In this document: one piece after another, positions 6,389-12,512 of the stretch
Layout: the number at the start of each line of letters is the position of its first letter
How positions within the stretch are numbered: the stretch's first letter is position 1
NCBI GenBank assembly: GCA_023259685.1
Contig: JALRGP010000022.1
Coordinates: 1-12,512 of the forward strand
Reading direction: 5' to 3'
Source: Alphaproteobacteria bacterium
Lineage (GTDB): Bacteria; Pseudomonadota; Alphaproteobacteria; JALRGP01
Length of the DNA stretch: 12,512 nt
Notes under the pieces: model-generated
What the model was told of the DNA's origin: nothing
Seen by the model: the letters and a program-made list of their open reading frames with translations, nothing else
The model's database searches: none
Translations under genes and position numbers: made by a program

Positions 6389-7576
6389 TTAACCCTCCCT
6401 TTTTAGATAATTTCGACACAACAAAAGGTTAATGACAATAAATACTACACACTCCATAAATATAGGACGAAATGATGTTGTCATCAAAAAACTGATTTGA
6501 ATCATGGCCATACTCACAATTAAATTTCTTGAAAAACTCAACAACGATGTTGCAAACCCACCATAACAGGTTGGCAGGGAATCAATGGATTTTTTAAAGC
6601 ATGTTGAAATTGATGCTGACATGCTAAGTTGTAAAAATATGACGCCCATTGTCACAATGATTGGATGATGAACATCAAACACAAAAAAAATAACTAATAA
6701 AAACACACATATACTTTGTGAATATAAGGCGTATCTTAAACATGTTGTGCTGGGAATTTTTTTTAAATAATAAAAAAATAATAAACTACCAATAAGGTTA
6801 AAAACAGACCATACAAAATTAACATAAGAATAACAAATCGGAGAATAACCGTACACTTGAATAAACAAGAATGAACTAGATGTGACAAGAATAACACTGG
6901 TGACAACGGGTAATGAATGGGCAAGTCCATACCTCAAGAAATTCATATTTTTCATAAAACAGATCAATTGTTCTTTGAATTTGTCTGTTGATGGCAACTG
7001 TTCAGCGTTTTTTACAGAATGACGGATAATGTAAAAAGCCAAAATTAATGTGATACAAGATAAGATAATCAGAAAAATAAAATTTGAACGCCATCCAAAA
7101 TATTTCAATAAATATGCACCTATTAAAGGAGCGATAGCAAATACAATGGGAAATAACATGCCATAAATAGATAAATATCTTTGGTAATTGGATCCTTGGA
7201 AATGCTCACTGAGTAAGCATAATGACAAAACAGACACACCACCGCTTCCAACCGATTGAATGAAACGTCCTAATAAAAAAAAATGAATACTAATGGACGA
7301 AGCGCATACGATGGATCCCATGATTAGTAACAGGCACCCGATCATAAAAGGACGCTTTATTCCAAATAAATCGCTATAGTATCCATAAAATAAACCAGAA
7401 GCAGATCCTACCAATGGACTTAAACTTAAAGAAAACTGAATAACCTTAAAATCAACATTGAAAAACGACGCTAAATAAGGAGCAGCCGGTAAATAAATAT
7501 CAATAACGGCTACCGTCACGGCAGCCGCAAATAATGATAAAAAAAGAATACTGCTCTTAAAATGGAATGTCGTCAT
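6389..7576 (-). CDS. Bcr/CflA-family MFS drug exporter
   Basis: The 395-residue protein is almost wholly hydrophobic with about 12 predicted membrane segments. Family marks are DIYLPAAP at 26-33 in the first helix, the loop 2-3 motif YGYYSDLFGIKRP (64-76, a variant of GxLaDrxGrrp), and GRFIQSVGSGG (103-113). A central basic loop (about 185-210) divides the two halves. These are proton-driven efflux pumps for drugs such as bicyclomycin or chloramphenicol; in intracellular bacteria the true substrate is usually unknown. The ATG lies inside the end of ssb (20-base overlap in another frame), and the TAA abuts the ATG of the DUF4280 gene, so all three should share a transcript. The length is normal and no break is seen. 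Confidence 0.88.
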   Translation of the reverse strand: MTTFHFKSSILFLSLFAAAVTVAVIDIYLPAAPYLASFFNVDFKVIQFSLSLSPLVGSASGLFYGYYSDLFGIKRPFMIGCLLLIMGSIVCASSISIHFFLLGRFIQSVGSGGVSVLSLCLLSEHFQGSNYQRYLSIYGMLFPIVFAIAPLIGAYLLKYFGWRSNFIFLIILSCITLILAFYIIRHSVKNAEQLPSTDKFKEQLICFMKNMNFLRYGLAHSLPVVTSVILVTSSSFLFIQVYGYSPICYSYVNFVWSVFNLIGSLLFFYYLKKIPSTTCLRYALYSQSICVFLLVIFFVFDVHHPIIVTMGVIFLQLSMSASISTCFKKSIDSLPTCYGGFATSLLSFSRNLIVSMAMIQISFLMTTSFRPIFMECVVFIVINLLLCRNYLKREG

Positions 7577-8015
7577 TCAAATCATCATGAGAACTTGTAT
7601 TGTTACTTTGATGATCAAGAGAAGAATAATGAGACTCATCGGATTGAACATACTGTCCTTGATTGGGTTTTTCTAGCAAAATAATTTCACCACGATAAGC
7701 AGATAAAACAATTTCCGTTGCAAAACGTTCCATATTTTGTGAATCTACATAGCGACGTGTTTGAATTTGACCCTCGACGTATATTTTATGTCCTTTTTTG
7801 ACATATTTTTCAACAATTTCCGCTAATTTTTCATTCATAATAACGATTCGGTGCCATTCTGTTCTGTCTTTACGTTCTCCGGTCGTTTTATCTTTCCAAG
7901 ATTCACCTGTAGCCAAGGAAAAACTAGCCATTTTTGTGCCTGCTTGGGTGTGTCTAACCTCAGGATCTTTGCCCACGTTTCCGATTAAAACAACTTTGTT
8001 AATCGAGCTTGCCAT
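7557..8015 (-). CDS. ssb: Single-stranded DNA-binding protein
   Basis: SSB coats single-stranded DNA in replication, repair and recombination. The 152-residue product starts MASSINKVVLIGNVGKDPEV, the universal SSB N-terminus, and has an OB fold across about 1-110 (ATGESWKDKTTGERKDRTEWH, then VEKYVKKGHKIYVEGQI). A polar linker rich in Ser, Asn, His and Asp follows, and then the acidic tip NDDIPF that binds partner proteins. An upstream in-frame ATG at 8054 would add 13 residues, but the conserved start at 8015 is preferred. It is the first gene of an overlapping minus-strand cluster with the MFS exporter and DUF4280 genes. The spacer upstream is AT-rich; a TATAAA-like box is visible but no clear -35 box. 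Confidence 0.95.
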   Translation of the reverse strand: MASSINKVVLIGNVGKDPEVRHTQAGTKMASFSLATGESWKDKTTGERKDRTEWHRIVIMNEKLAEIVEKYVKKGHKIYVEGQIQTRRYVDSQNMERFATEIVLSAYRGEIILLEKPNQGQYVQSDESHYSSLDHQSNNTSSHDDLNDDIPF

Positions 8016-8118
8016 TTTAAAAAAAATTTGACAGTATTTTATATAGTATATCAAAAATTTTTCTGGGGACGTAATTATTTAAAAAGTTTCATTTCTTGCG
8101 TGCGATTAAAAATAAATC

Positions 8119-9210
8119 TTAAACGTGTCCCCGGCATAAAATCCGCACCTTATCATTATGTCCTTTGTCAATGCAGCGCCCACATATTCCTTGCATCATA
8201 CATTGCATCGTTTTGTGGTAAAACCATTGATGAGTGGCACAGGGTAGTTTTTTTTTCAGATCAGGATCAAGGGTTGAAACCACATAATCAAATGGATCTA
8301 CCGGTAAGGAATCTATATGAGATATATGGATTGGATACACGGACACGTGAGCGTTATTAGACAACTGAGACAGATCAAATAATTCTTTTTCATCTTCATA
8401 AAGCCATACAATCTTTTGTGGCGCCGATGGTCGTGTTAGAGCATCACTGAGAGCAAGGACAATTTGTGCCCCTTTAACAACCCAACAAAGCGATGATTGC
8501 GCGGGAATAAATGGTTGCCCCACAGGACCCATCACATGAACAGTTTCATTTAATTTTAGATTGTGTAACGCTTTTGTGGCGGGACCGATCATATGTATAA
8601 TGAGTTCAATCTGATCTCCAACTGATCGATAAAAACTTAAAGGAATTCCTTTGATATGGTGCGACGAATGAAAACGAAACATGTGTCCAGGGCGTCCTTT
8701 TTGGGCTAAGTAAGTTCCATAGATACTCAGCTTTATGTAATGATCACTAAGATAGTCAATTTTTCTGATCGTCTTTGAAAATGTGTTTTGAATATCATAT
8801 ATGCTGGGACGTTTTGGCCGAACCCCAGGAGGCTGTGTCCGTTGATGTGCAATCTCTAAGGCCTTCATGCGGCCACTATACAGTGCCTTCACAACACTTC
8901 CTCTAAAATGAGGATCAAGATCCCCTACCTTGTGCACATTCAGATGATCTGGATACAAATTAGATTGAGTGACACCAGTTGCGATTAGTACGTTATCACA
9001 AGGAATTAACTCTTCATCACCATTGGGACGTTGAACCCATACCCCCACCACTTCTTGGTGAATTCCGGATTGTAATTTTAATACGCGAATATTTTCCAAA
9101 ATCTCCACACCTTCTTCGGCGGCATGTTGATACTCTTTTGGGGCCGTTTGATACCCTGTCGATGTTGCAATGTCTTGATGATACAGTATTAGAACACGTC
9201 GAAAGCTCAT
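8119..9210 (-). CDS. N-terminally truncated GltD/PyrK-type flavin/Fe-S oxidoreductase (possible pseudogene)
   Basis: The 363-residue product is the C-terminal part of a GltD-like/ferredoxin-reductase fusion. Residues 4-10 (RRVLILY) plus AEEGVE (31-36), CDNVLIATGV (71-80) and GDLDPHFRGSVVKALYSGRMKA (97-118) match the second half of the GltD NADPH-binding module. Residues about 138-330 resemble a PyrK/FNR-like domain. C337, C343, C346 and C359 make a Fe-S-type cysteine cluster (MQCMMQGICGRC). The FAD-binding Rossmann motif and the start of the NADPH domain, some 250 or more residues in relatives, are absent. The nucleotide-binding glycine loop is also poor (WVVKGAQIVLAL where relatives have GGG). 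The ATG overlaps the stop of the HlyD-like gene (TAATG). The natural function was probably electron transfer from NAD(P)H, but this copy is unlikely to do the full reaction. Confidence 0.7.
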   Translation of the reverse strand: MSFRRVLILYHQDIATSTGYQTAPKEYQHAAEEGVEILENIRVLKLQSGIHQEVVGVWVQRPNGDEELIPCDNVLIATGVTQSNLYPDHLNVHKVGDLDPHFRGSVVKALYSGRMKALEIAHQRTQPPGVRPKRPSIYDIQNTFSKTIRKIDYLSDHYIKLSIYGTYLAQKGRPGHMFRFHSSHHIKGIPLSFYRSVGDQIELIIHMIGPATKALHNLKLNETVHVMGPVGQPFIPAQSSLCWVVKGAQIVLALSDALTRPSAPQKIVWLYEDEKELFDLSQLSNNAHVSVYPIHISHIDSLPVDPFDYVVSTLDPDLKKKLPCATHQWFYHKTMQCMMQGICGRCIDKGHNDKVRILCRGHV

Positions 9211-10160
9211 TATTTTTGAACATCAATGAAAACGTCCAATTGTTGTCCAACAAACAGATTCTCGTAAGGTTCTTCGATGGTGTAAATGACCTCTAACACA
9301 CGAGTATCGACCCGTTCATTAGCAAGGCCGCTTAATTTTGTTTTAGGAATAGCCATTGGTTCAATTCTTAAAAAAGAGATGGGATATGATACGGAGGGAT
9401 CTCCTTTTAAAAAGGCTTTGCCGCGCCCTTGGTTGCTTAACCTGTGCAAGTCGTATTCATCAATTTGTACCCGTAAATGAAGGGGTTTCAAGTGACCTAA
9501 CGATATATAACAATCCGATAATAATCCAATATATTGCCCCACTCTTACATAGACTTTTAAAACTGTTCCATCAATGGGCGCACACACTGTCAGCAAACGA
9601 ATAGATACATCTAAAGTGTCCAGCTTTGCTTGAGCCTGTTCTAAGGCGTGTTTTGCTTCGTTTAATTGGCATTGGGCTATTTTAACACCATAACGATAAC
9701 GTTGCTGATCATCTTCGCTGACAGAAAATCCCGTTTTCAATTTATCAAAACGATTTCTTTGTTGCGTTTTATCTTCTAATTGTACGGTTGCAGTTGCAAT
9801 TTTTGATTCAGCAACGCTGATCTCTTTTAACAAAGACAATCGCTCCGATTTTAACCGATCATCGCGCAACTTAAATAAAGGATCTCCTTTTTTAACGTTT
9901 TCACCTTCGGTGACAAAAACATCTGTGACGACCCCTTGTATATCGCTGCCTGCATTCACGACATAGGTATTAGGCTCTACGATACCTGTTCCACATACAA
10001 CCTCGTCAAAAGGAGAAGAAGGCGGCAAAGCCGTATAGCTCACAACTGGTTGTTGTTGGTCTCCTAATGTATGGGTGAATATTATTCCACCTATAATGCC
10101 CACAAGACTGATTATCATTAAAATTTTATTTTTAGTTTTTAATTTTTTAAAAAAATCCAT
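9210..10160 (-). CDS. HlyD-family membrane fusion protein of an ABC exporter
   Basis: The 316-residue protein has one N-terminal membrane anchor (about 12-30), a lipoyl/biotinyl-like half-domain (67-103, QGVVTDVFVTEGENVKKGDPL), a long coiled-coil hairpin (about 104-190, Glu/Lys/Gln-rich), the second lipoyl half (192-211, VCAPIDGTVLKVYVRVGQYI), and a beta-barrel region ending in VGQQLDVFID. This is the periplasmic adaptor of MacA/DevB type that bridges an inner-membrane exporter to an outer-membrane channel. Its ATG overlaps the ATPase stop (TAATG), with an AAGGA site at 10170-10174, and its own TAA overlaps the ATG of the next cistron in the same way. The matching permease (DevC/MacB type) is not in the window. 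Length and fold look intact. Confidence 0.88.
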   Translation of the reverse strand: MDFFKKLKTKNKILMIISLVGIIGGIIFTHTLGDQQQPVVSYTALPPSSPFDEVVCGTGIVEPNTYVVNAGSDIQGVVTDVFVTEGENVKKGDPLFKLRDDRLKSERLSLLKEISVAESKIATATVQLEDKTQQRNRFDKLKTGFSVSEDDQQRYRYGVKIAQCQLNEAKHALEQAQAKLDTLDVSIRLLTVCAPIDGTVLKVYVRVGQYIGLLSDCYISLGHLKPLHLRVQIDEYDLHRLSNQGRGKAFLKGDPSVSYPISFLRIEPMAIPKTKLSGLANERVDTRVLEVIYTIEEPYENLFVGQQLDVFIDVQK

Positions 10161-10852
10161 TATGCGTTATCCTTTTTTGGTTGTTCAATTGATACAATAC
10201 GCCCGTCTTCTATATGAGCAATATAATCGGCATATTTTAATATGCGATGGTCGTGGGTGACAATAACCGCCGTTGTCTGAAAATTTTTATTCATGTTTGA
10301 AATAAGACCCACCACTTGATCTCCTGTCTCATGATCTAAGGCAGCAGTTGGCTCGTCACAAATAAGAATTTTTGGTTCATGGATGACACCCCGTGCAATC
10401 GCAAGCCTTTGCTGCTCCCCTCCCGACAATTGATCAGGATAGAGATGTTCACGGTTCGATAATCCAACCTTTGATAAAATCTCACGCGCTTTATTTTTGG
10501 CAACAACCTCATCGACACCATTAATTAAAAGAGGAACCATCGCATTGTCTAAAACAGAAATTGTTGAGATGAGATGGTAATTTTGAAAGACAAATCCAAT
10601 GTTTTTTCCTCGAAATGCGGTTAATTCTTTGGAACTCATATGATCTAAATCATGATTTAACAACATGCAGGTTCCGCTATCTTTTTTTAAAATGCCGGCA
10701 ATAATTGAAATAAGAGTTGTTTTACCACATCCAGATGGTCCTAAAATCATAAATATAGATCCTGTTGGTATTGCTAAATCAATATCTTTTAATACCGCAA
10801 GGTTTAAAAAAGATTTTGACAGATGAACGCAACGAATGATATCAAAAGACAA
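10160..10852 (-). CDS. ABC transporter ATP-binding protein (MacB/LolD/DevA type)
   Basis: The 230-residue subunit carries all nucleotide-binding motifs: Walker A GPSGCGKTT (38-46), Q-loop FVFQN (87-91), signature LSGGEQQR (142-149), Walker B KILICDEPTAALD (161-173) and the switch histidine in VTHDH (198-202). The spacing and the FQNYHLI and AMVPLL blocks put it in the MacB/LolD/DevA group, which pairs with FtsX-like permeases and HlyD-type adaptors. The start is TTG 10852, because an in-frame TAG lies two codons upstream and homology starts within the first residues. It heads a coupled pair with the HlyD-like gene. The protein itself is intact, but no membrane partner is encoded next to it, so the exporter is incomplete here unless the permease lies elsewhere. 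Confidence 0.92.
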   Translation of the reverse strand: MSFDIIRCVHLSKSFLNLAVLKDIDLAIPTGSIFMILGPSGCGKTTLISIIAGILKKDSGTCMLLNHDLDHMSSKELTAFRGKNIGFVFQNYHLISTISVLDNAMVPLLINGVDEVVAKNKAREILSKVGLSNREHLYPDQLSGGEQQRLAIARGVIHEPKILICDEPTAALDHETGDQVVGLISNMNKNFQTTAVIVTHDHRILKYADYIAHIEDGRIVSIEQPKKDNA

Positions 10853-10942
10853 CCACTAAAGACTTTAGGTAATAATCGTAATCTTAGTATAAATGATTAT
10901 AAAAAAACCAAAAACTTATTAATTATCCACCTTCATAATAAT

Positions 10943-10971
10943 TTGCTCAAAACAACCATATATATTATTAT
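10943..10971 (+). promoter_or_regulatory. Probable sigma-70-type promoter of tRNA-Tyr
   Basis: TTGCTC (10943-10948) and TATTAT (10966-10971) are spaced by 17 bases. They would place transcription start a few bases before the tRNA at 10984. The first half-site is only partly like TTGACA and the region is AT-rich, so this is a reasonable but untested candidate. Confidence 0.45.
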
Positions 10972-10983
10972 ATATTTAGGAAT

Positions 10984-11069
10984 GGAAGGGTGGCCGAGCG
11001 GTCAAAGGCAGCAGACTGTAAATCTGTCGACGTACGTCTACGTAGGTTCGAATCCTACTCCTTCCACCA
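10984..11069 (+). tRNA. tRNA-Tyr (anticodon GTA)
   Basis: The 7-bp acceptor stem GGAAGGG (10984-10990) pairs with TCCTTCC (G-U at the last pair), followed by A and an encoded CCA (11067-11069). A D arm begins TGGCCGAGCGGTC. The anticodon stem CAGA/TCTG encloses loop CTGTAAA with GTA at 11018-11020. A long variable arm (CGACGTACGTCTACG) marks it as a class II tRNA, as for bacterial tRNA-Tyr. The T arm is GTAGG-TTCGAAT-CCTAC. All parts are present and paired, so it should be functional. It precedes mrp by about 30 bases on the same strand. Confidence 0.97.
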
Positions 11070-11098
11070 TTTTTTAAACAATTTTATTATTTTTTATT

Positions 11099-11821
11099 TT
11101 GTTTTCTGCTAATATCAAAAATACATTAACAGTGTTTGTGGGATCTGCCAAAGGTGGTGTCGGAAAATCAACTGTCACGTTAGGTCTTGCCAAAGCTTTT
11201 AAAAAACGGGGTTTTTCTGTTGGTGTCATCGACGCAGATATTCATGGCCCTTCTTTATTAACATTGGCAAACTTCGAAGGAAGACATGTTTTTAATTCTG
11301 CAAAAAAAATTGTTCCTCTATTACATGACAACATACAATATGTATCCATTGAAGCGATCGTTCCAAAACACGAAGCCATAGCGTGGCGGGGCGTCATGGC
11401 GGGGCGTGCAATTGCACAATTTTTAAAAGATGTTGAGTTTAGTCCTTTAGATATCATTTTAATAGATCTCCCCCCTGGGACTGGTGATATTCACTTAGCA
11501 GTTTGTCAACAAACGGATCCCAAAGGAGCCATTTTGGTATCAACCCCAGATCAAGTTGCCATCAATGACACGATTCGTTTTTATAATTTTTTAAAAAGAA
11601 TGTCCATTGATGTTTTTGGAATTATTTATAATATGGTTCATTTATCTTGTCCATCATGTCACCATTCCATTAATTTATTTGATAATGCACAATTATCCGG
11701 ATTAAATGAACTCAAAATTTTACACAAACTTTCTTGGTCAAAGGATTTATCATCTGATTTTGATCATATTATTCAGGAGCTTTGTCATCATGATCACTTT
11801 TCAAAATTTTGTATTTCTTAA
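11099..11821 (+). CDS. mrp: Mrp/ApbC/NBP35-family Fe-S carrier ATPase, minimal form
   Basis: Mrp proteins bind and hand over 4Fe-4S clusters to apoproteins, driven by a deviant Walker P-loop. The 240-residue product shows GSAKGGVGKST (15-25), DADIHGPS (45-52), IDLPPGTGD (122-130) and the cluster-binding CPSC (184-187). The N-terminal DUF59 domain of most bacterial Mrp proteins (about 90-100 residues) is absent, and the region after CPSC is short and weakly conserved. The start must be non-ATG: TTG 11099 is chosen, as the in-frame TAA at 11075 leaves only ATT or TTG codons before the P-loop. No Shine-Dalgarno is evident. It follows tRNA-Tyr closely and may share its transcript, and overlaps engB by 32 bases. 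Confidence 0.88.
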   Translation: MFSANIKNTLTVFVGSAKGGVGKSTVTLGLAKAFKKRGFSVGVIDADIHGPSLLTLANFEGRHVFNSAKKIVPLLHDNIQYVSIEAIVPKHEAIAWRGVMAGRAIAQFLKDVEFSPLDIILIDLPPGTGDIHLAVCQQTDPKGAILVSTPDQVAINDTIRFYNFLKRMSIDVFGIIYNMVHLSCPSCHHSINLFDNAQLSGLNELKILHKLSWSKDLSSDFDHIIQELCHHDHFSKFCIS

Positions 11822-12380
11822 AAGCGTTGTCTCTATTCGCCATTTACCGCAACAAGGAAATGAAGTTGCTTTTATAGGCAGGTCGAACGTTGGAAAATCA
11901 TCTCTATTAAACGCAATCGTTCAAAAACCTTTAGCCAAAACATCTAATACCCCAGGACGCACTCAAATGATCAATTATTTTCATATGAATCATGATTGTT
12001 TTTTGGTAGATTTACCTGGATATGGTTACACAAAAGCACCACAAAATATTTCACAAAAATGGTTGCGATTATCCATGAACTATTTTAGGTACAGCCTTTT
12101 TTTAAAAAGAGTATTTATTTTGATTGATGCACGCCATGGCATTAAACCCATTGACGAAGAAATGATGAACGAATTTGATATCATTGGACTATCTTATCAA
12201 ATCGTTTTAACAAAAACAGACAAGATATCATCCACTGAACTTCAAGAACAATTAAAAATAACAACCATATTCACTCATCAACACCCGGCATGTTTTCCTC
12301 ATGTTTTGCTTGTCAGTAGTGAAAAACGCACAGGTCTTGAAGAATTAAGACAACATATATCAGATATTTTAATGCAATAG
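11790..12380 (+). CDS. engB: Ribosome-assembly GTPase EngB (YihA/YsxC)
   Basis: EngB is an essential GTPase needed for assembly of the large ribosomal subunit and is linked to cell division. The 196-residue product begins MITFQNFVFLKSV and shows G1 GRSNVGKSS (30-38), G2 in SNTPGRTQ (52-59), G3 DLPGYG (74-79), G4 TKTDK (141-145) and G5-like SSEKRTG (176-182), all at family spacing. I chose ATG 11790 because AGGAG (11775-11779) lies ten bases upstream and homology starts there; an upstream in-frame extension to 11706 has no family match and lies inside mrp. The 32-base overlap with mrp suggests coupled translation. Length is normal and the protein appears intact. The gene is followed by a strong terminator. 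Confidence 0.95.
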   Translation: MITFQNFVFLKSVVSIRHLPQQGNEVAFIGRSNVGKSSLLNAIVQKPLAKTSNTPGRTQMINYFHMNHDCFLVDLPGYGYTKAPQNISQKWLRLSMNYFRYSLFLKRVFILIDARHGIKPIDEEMMNEFDIIGLSYQIVLTKTDKISSTELQEQLKITTIFTHQHPACFPHVLLVSSEKRTGLEELRQHISDILMQ

Positions 12381-12437
12381 ATATAATAGAGTTCTTTATG
12401 ATAACAATTCCAAGGCCTAAACATAAAGAATTTTATA

Positions 12438-12476
12438 GCTCTTACCCAAAACGGGCAGGTAAGAGCCTTGTTTTTT
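12438..12476 (+). terminator. Rho-independent terminator after engB
   Basis: GCTCTTACC (12438-12446) pairs perfectly with GGTAAGAGC (12458-12466), with an 11-base loop, followed by CTTG and six T (12471-12476). It lies 57 bases after the engB stop. On the opposite strand no comparable T tract follows, so it serves the plus-strand transcript. Confidence 0.88.
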
Positions 12477-12512
12477 AAAAAAACGCCCTAATCTGTATCT
12501 GTAATTTCTCCT
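12477..12512 (-). other. Right edge, possible end of a minus-strand gene
   Basis: The minus strand is open from the right edge and reads GEITDTD then TAG, which could be the last few residues of a gene lying mainly outside the window. Seven residues are too few to identify or to prove coding. Confidence 0.15.

Noticed and set aside
8028..8360. Plus-strand open frame of 110 codons
   Set aside because: It lies antisense to the end of the oxidoreductase and the spacer, with no recognisable domain or start signal.
10823..11077. Plus-strand open frame of 84 codons covering tRNA-Tyr
   Set aside because: It runs through the tRNA and the start of the ABC ATPase on the other strand. Its translation of the tRNA segment is a well-known spurious peptide and it has no family match.
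12400..12478. Plus-strand mini-frame of 26 codons starting at the ATG near 12399
   Set aside because: It runs into the engB terminator, has no good ribosome-binding site, and looks like chance.
1..12512. CRISPR arrays, insertion sequences, integrases or toxin-antitoxin pairs
   Set aside because: I found no regularly spaced direct repeats, transposase or integrase motifs, or att-like duplications around the tRNA.

Overview
The window is an AT-rich, tightly packed bacterial chromosome segment. Reading frames overlap by 1 to 32 bases, spacers are short, and all functions are housekeeping or envelope-related. The gene families (a fused GltD/PyrK-type oxidoreductase relative, a DUF4280 PAAR-like protein, a stand-alone TlyC/CorC CBS protein, a short F1 epsilon subunit, Bcr/CflA transporter) together with the low GC suggest an intracellular or host-associated alphaproteobacterium, most likely of the Holosporales/Paracaedibacter kind. 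That placement is inferred from gene content only.

Layout. Bases 1-1821 run on the plus strand: the C-terminal end of a probable PpiD/SurA-type periplasmic foldase, a truncated ATP synthase epsilon subunit (atpC), the 16S rRNA methyltransferase rsmE, and a small outer-membrane beta-barrel protein closed by a hairpin terminator. A TlyC/CorC-family CBS protein converges on it from the minus strand (1975-2787). An AT-rich divergent spacer follows, then a small exported protein of unknown function (2963-3244, plus).

Bases 3313-10852 are all minus strand. Read in the direction of transcription from the right: an ABC-transporter ATPase and a HlyD-type membrane fusion protein (DevA/DevB-like), an N-terminally truncated flavin/Fe-S oxidoreductase, then ssb, a Bcr/CflA drug-efflux permease and a DUF4280 PAAR-like protein in one overlapping cluster, and finally valS with its own terminator. 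A divergent spacer at 10853-10983 carries a promoter for a tRNA-Tyr gene on the plus strand, followed by a minimal Mrp/ApbC Fe-S carrier ATPase and the ribosome-assembly GTPase engB (ysxC), closed by a strong terminator.

The most unusual points are: (1) a PAAR/spike-tip-like DUF4280 gene that starts on the base after a drug-exporter stop codon and has no injection-system genes beside it; (2) an ABC exporter with ATPase and adaptor but no permease, where the expected next cistron is instead an oxidoreductase missing its FAD-binding N-terminal half, which looks like a deletion junction; (3) an AtpC reduced to its beta-sandwich domain and separated from the rest of the atp operon; and (4) an Mrp protein stripped of its N-terminal DUF59 domain.
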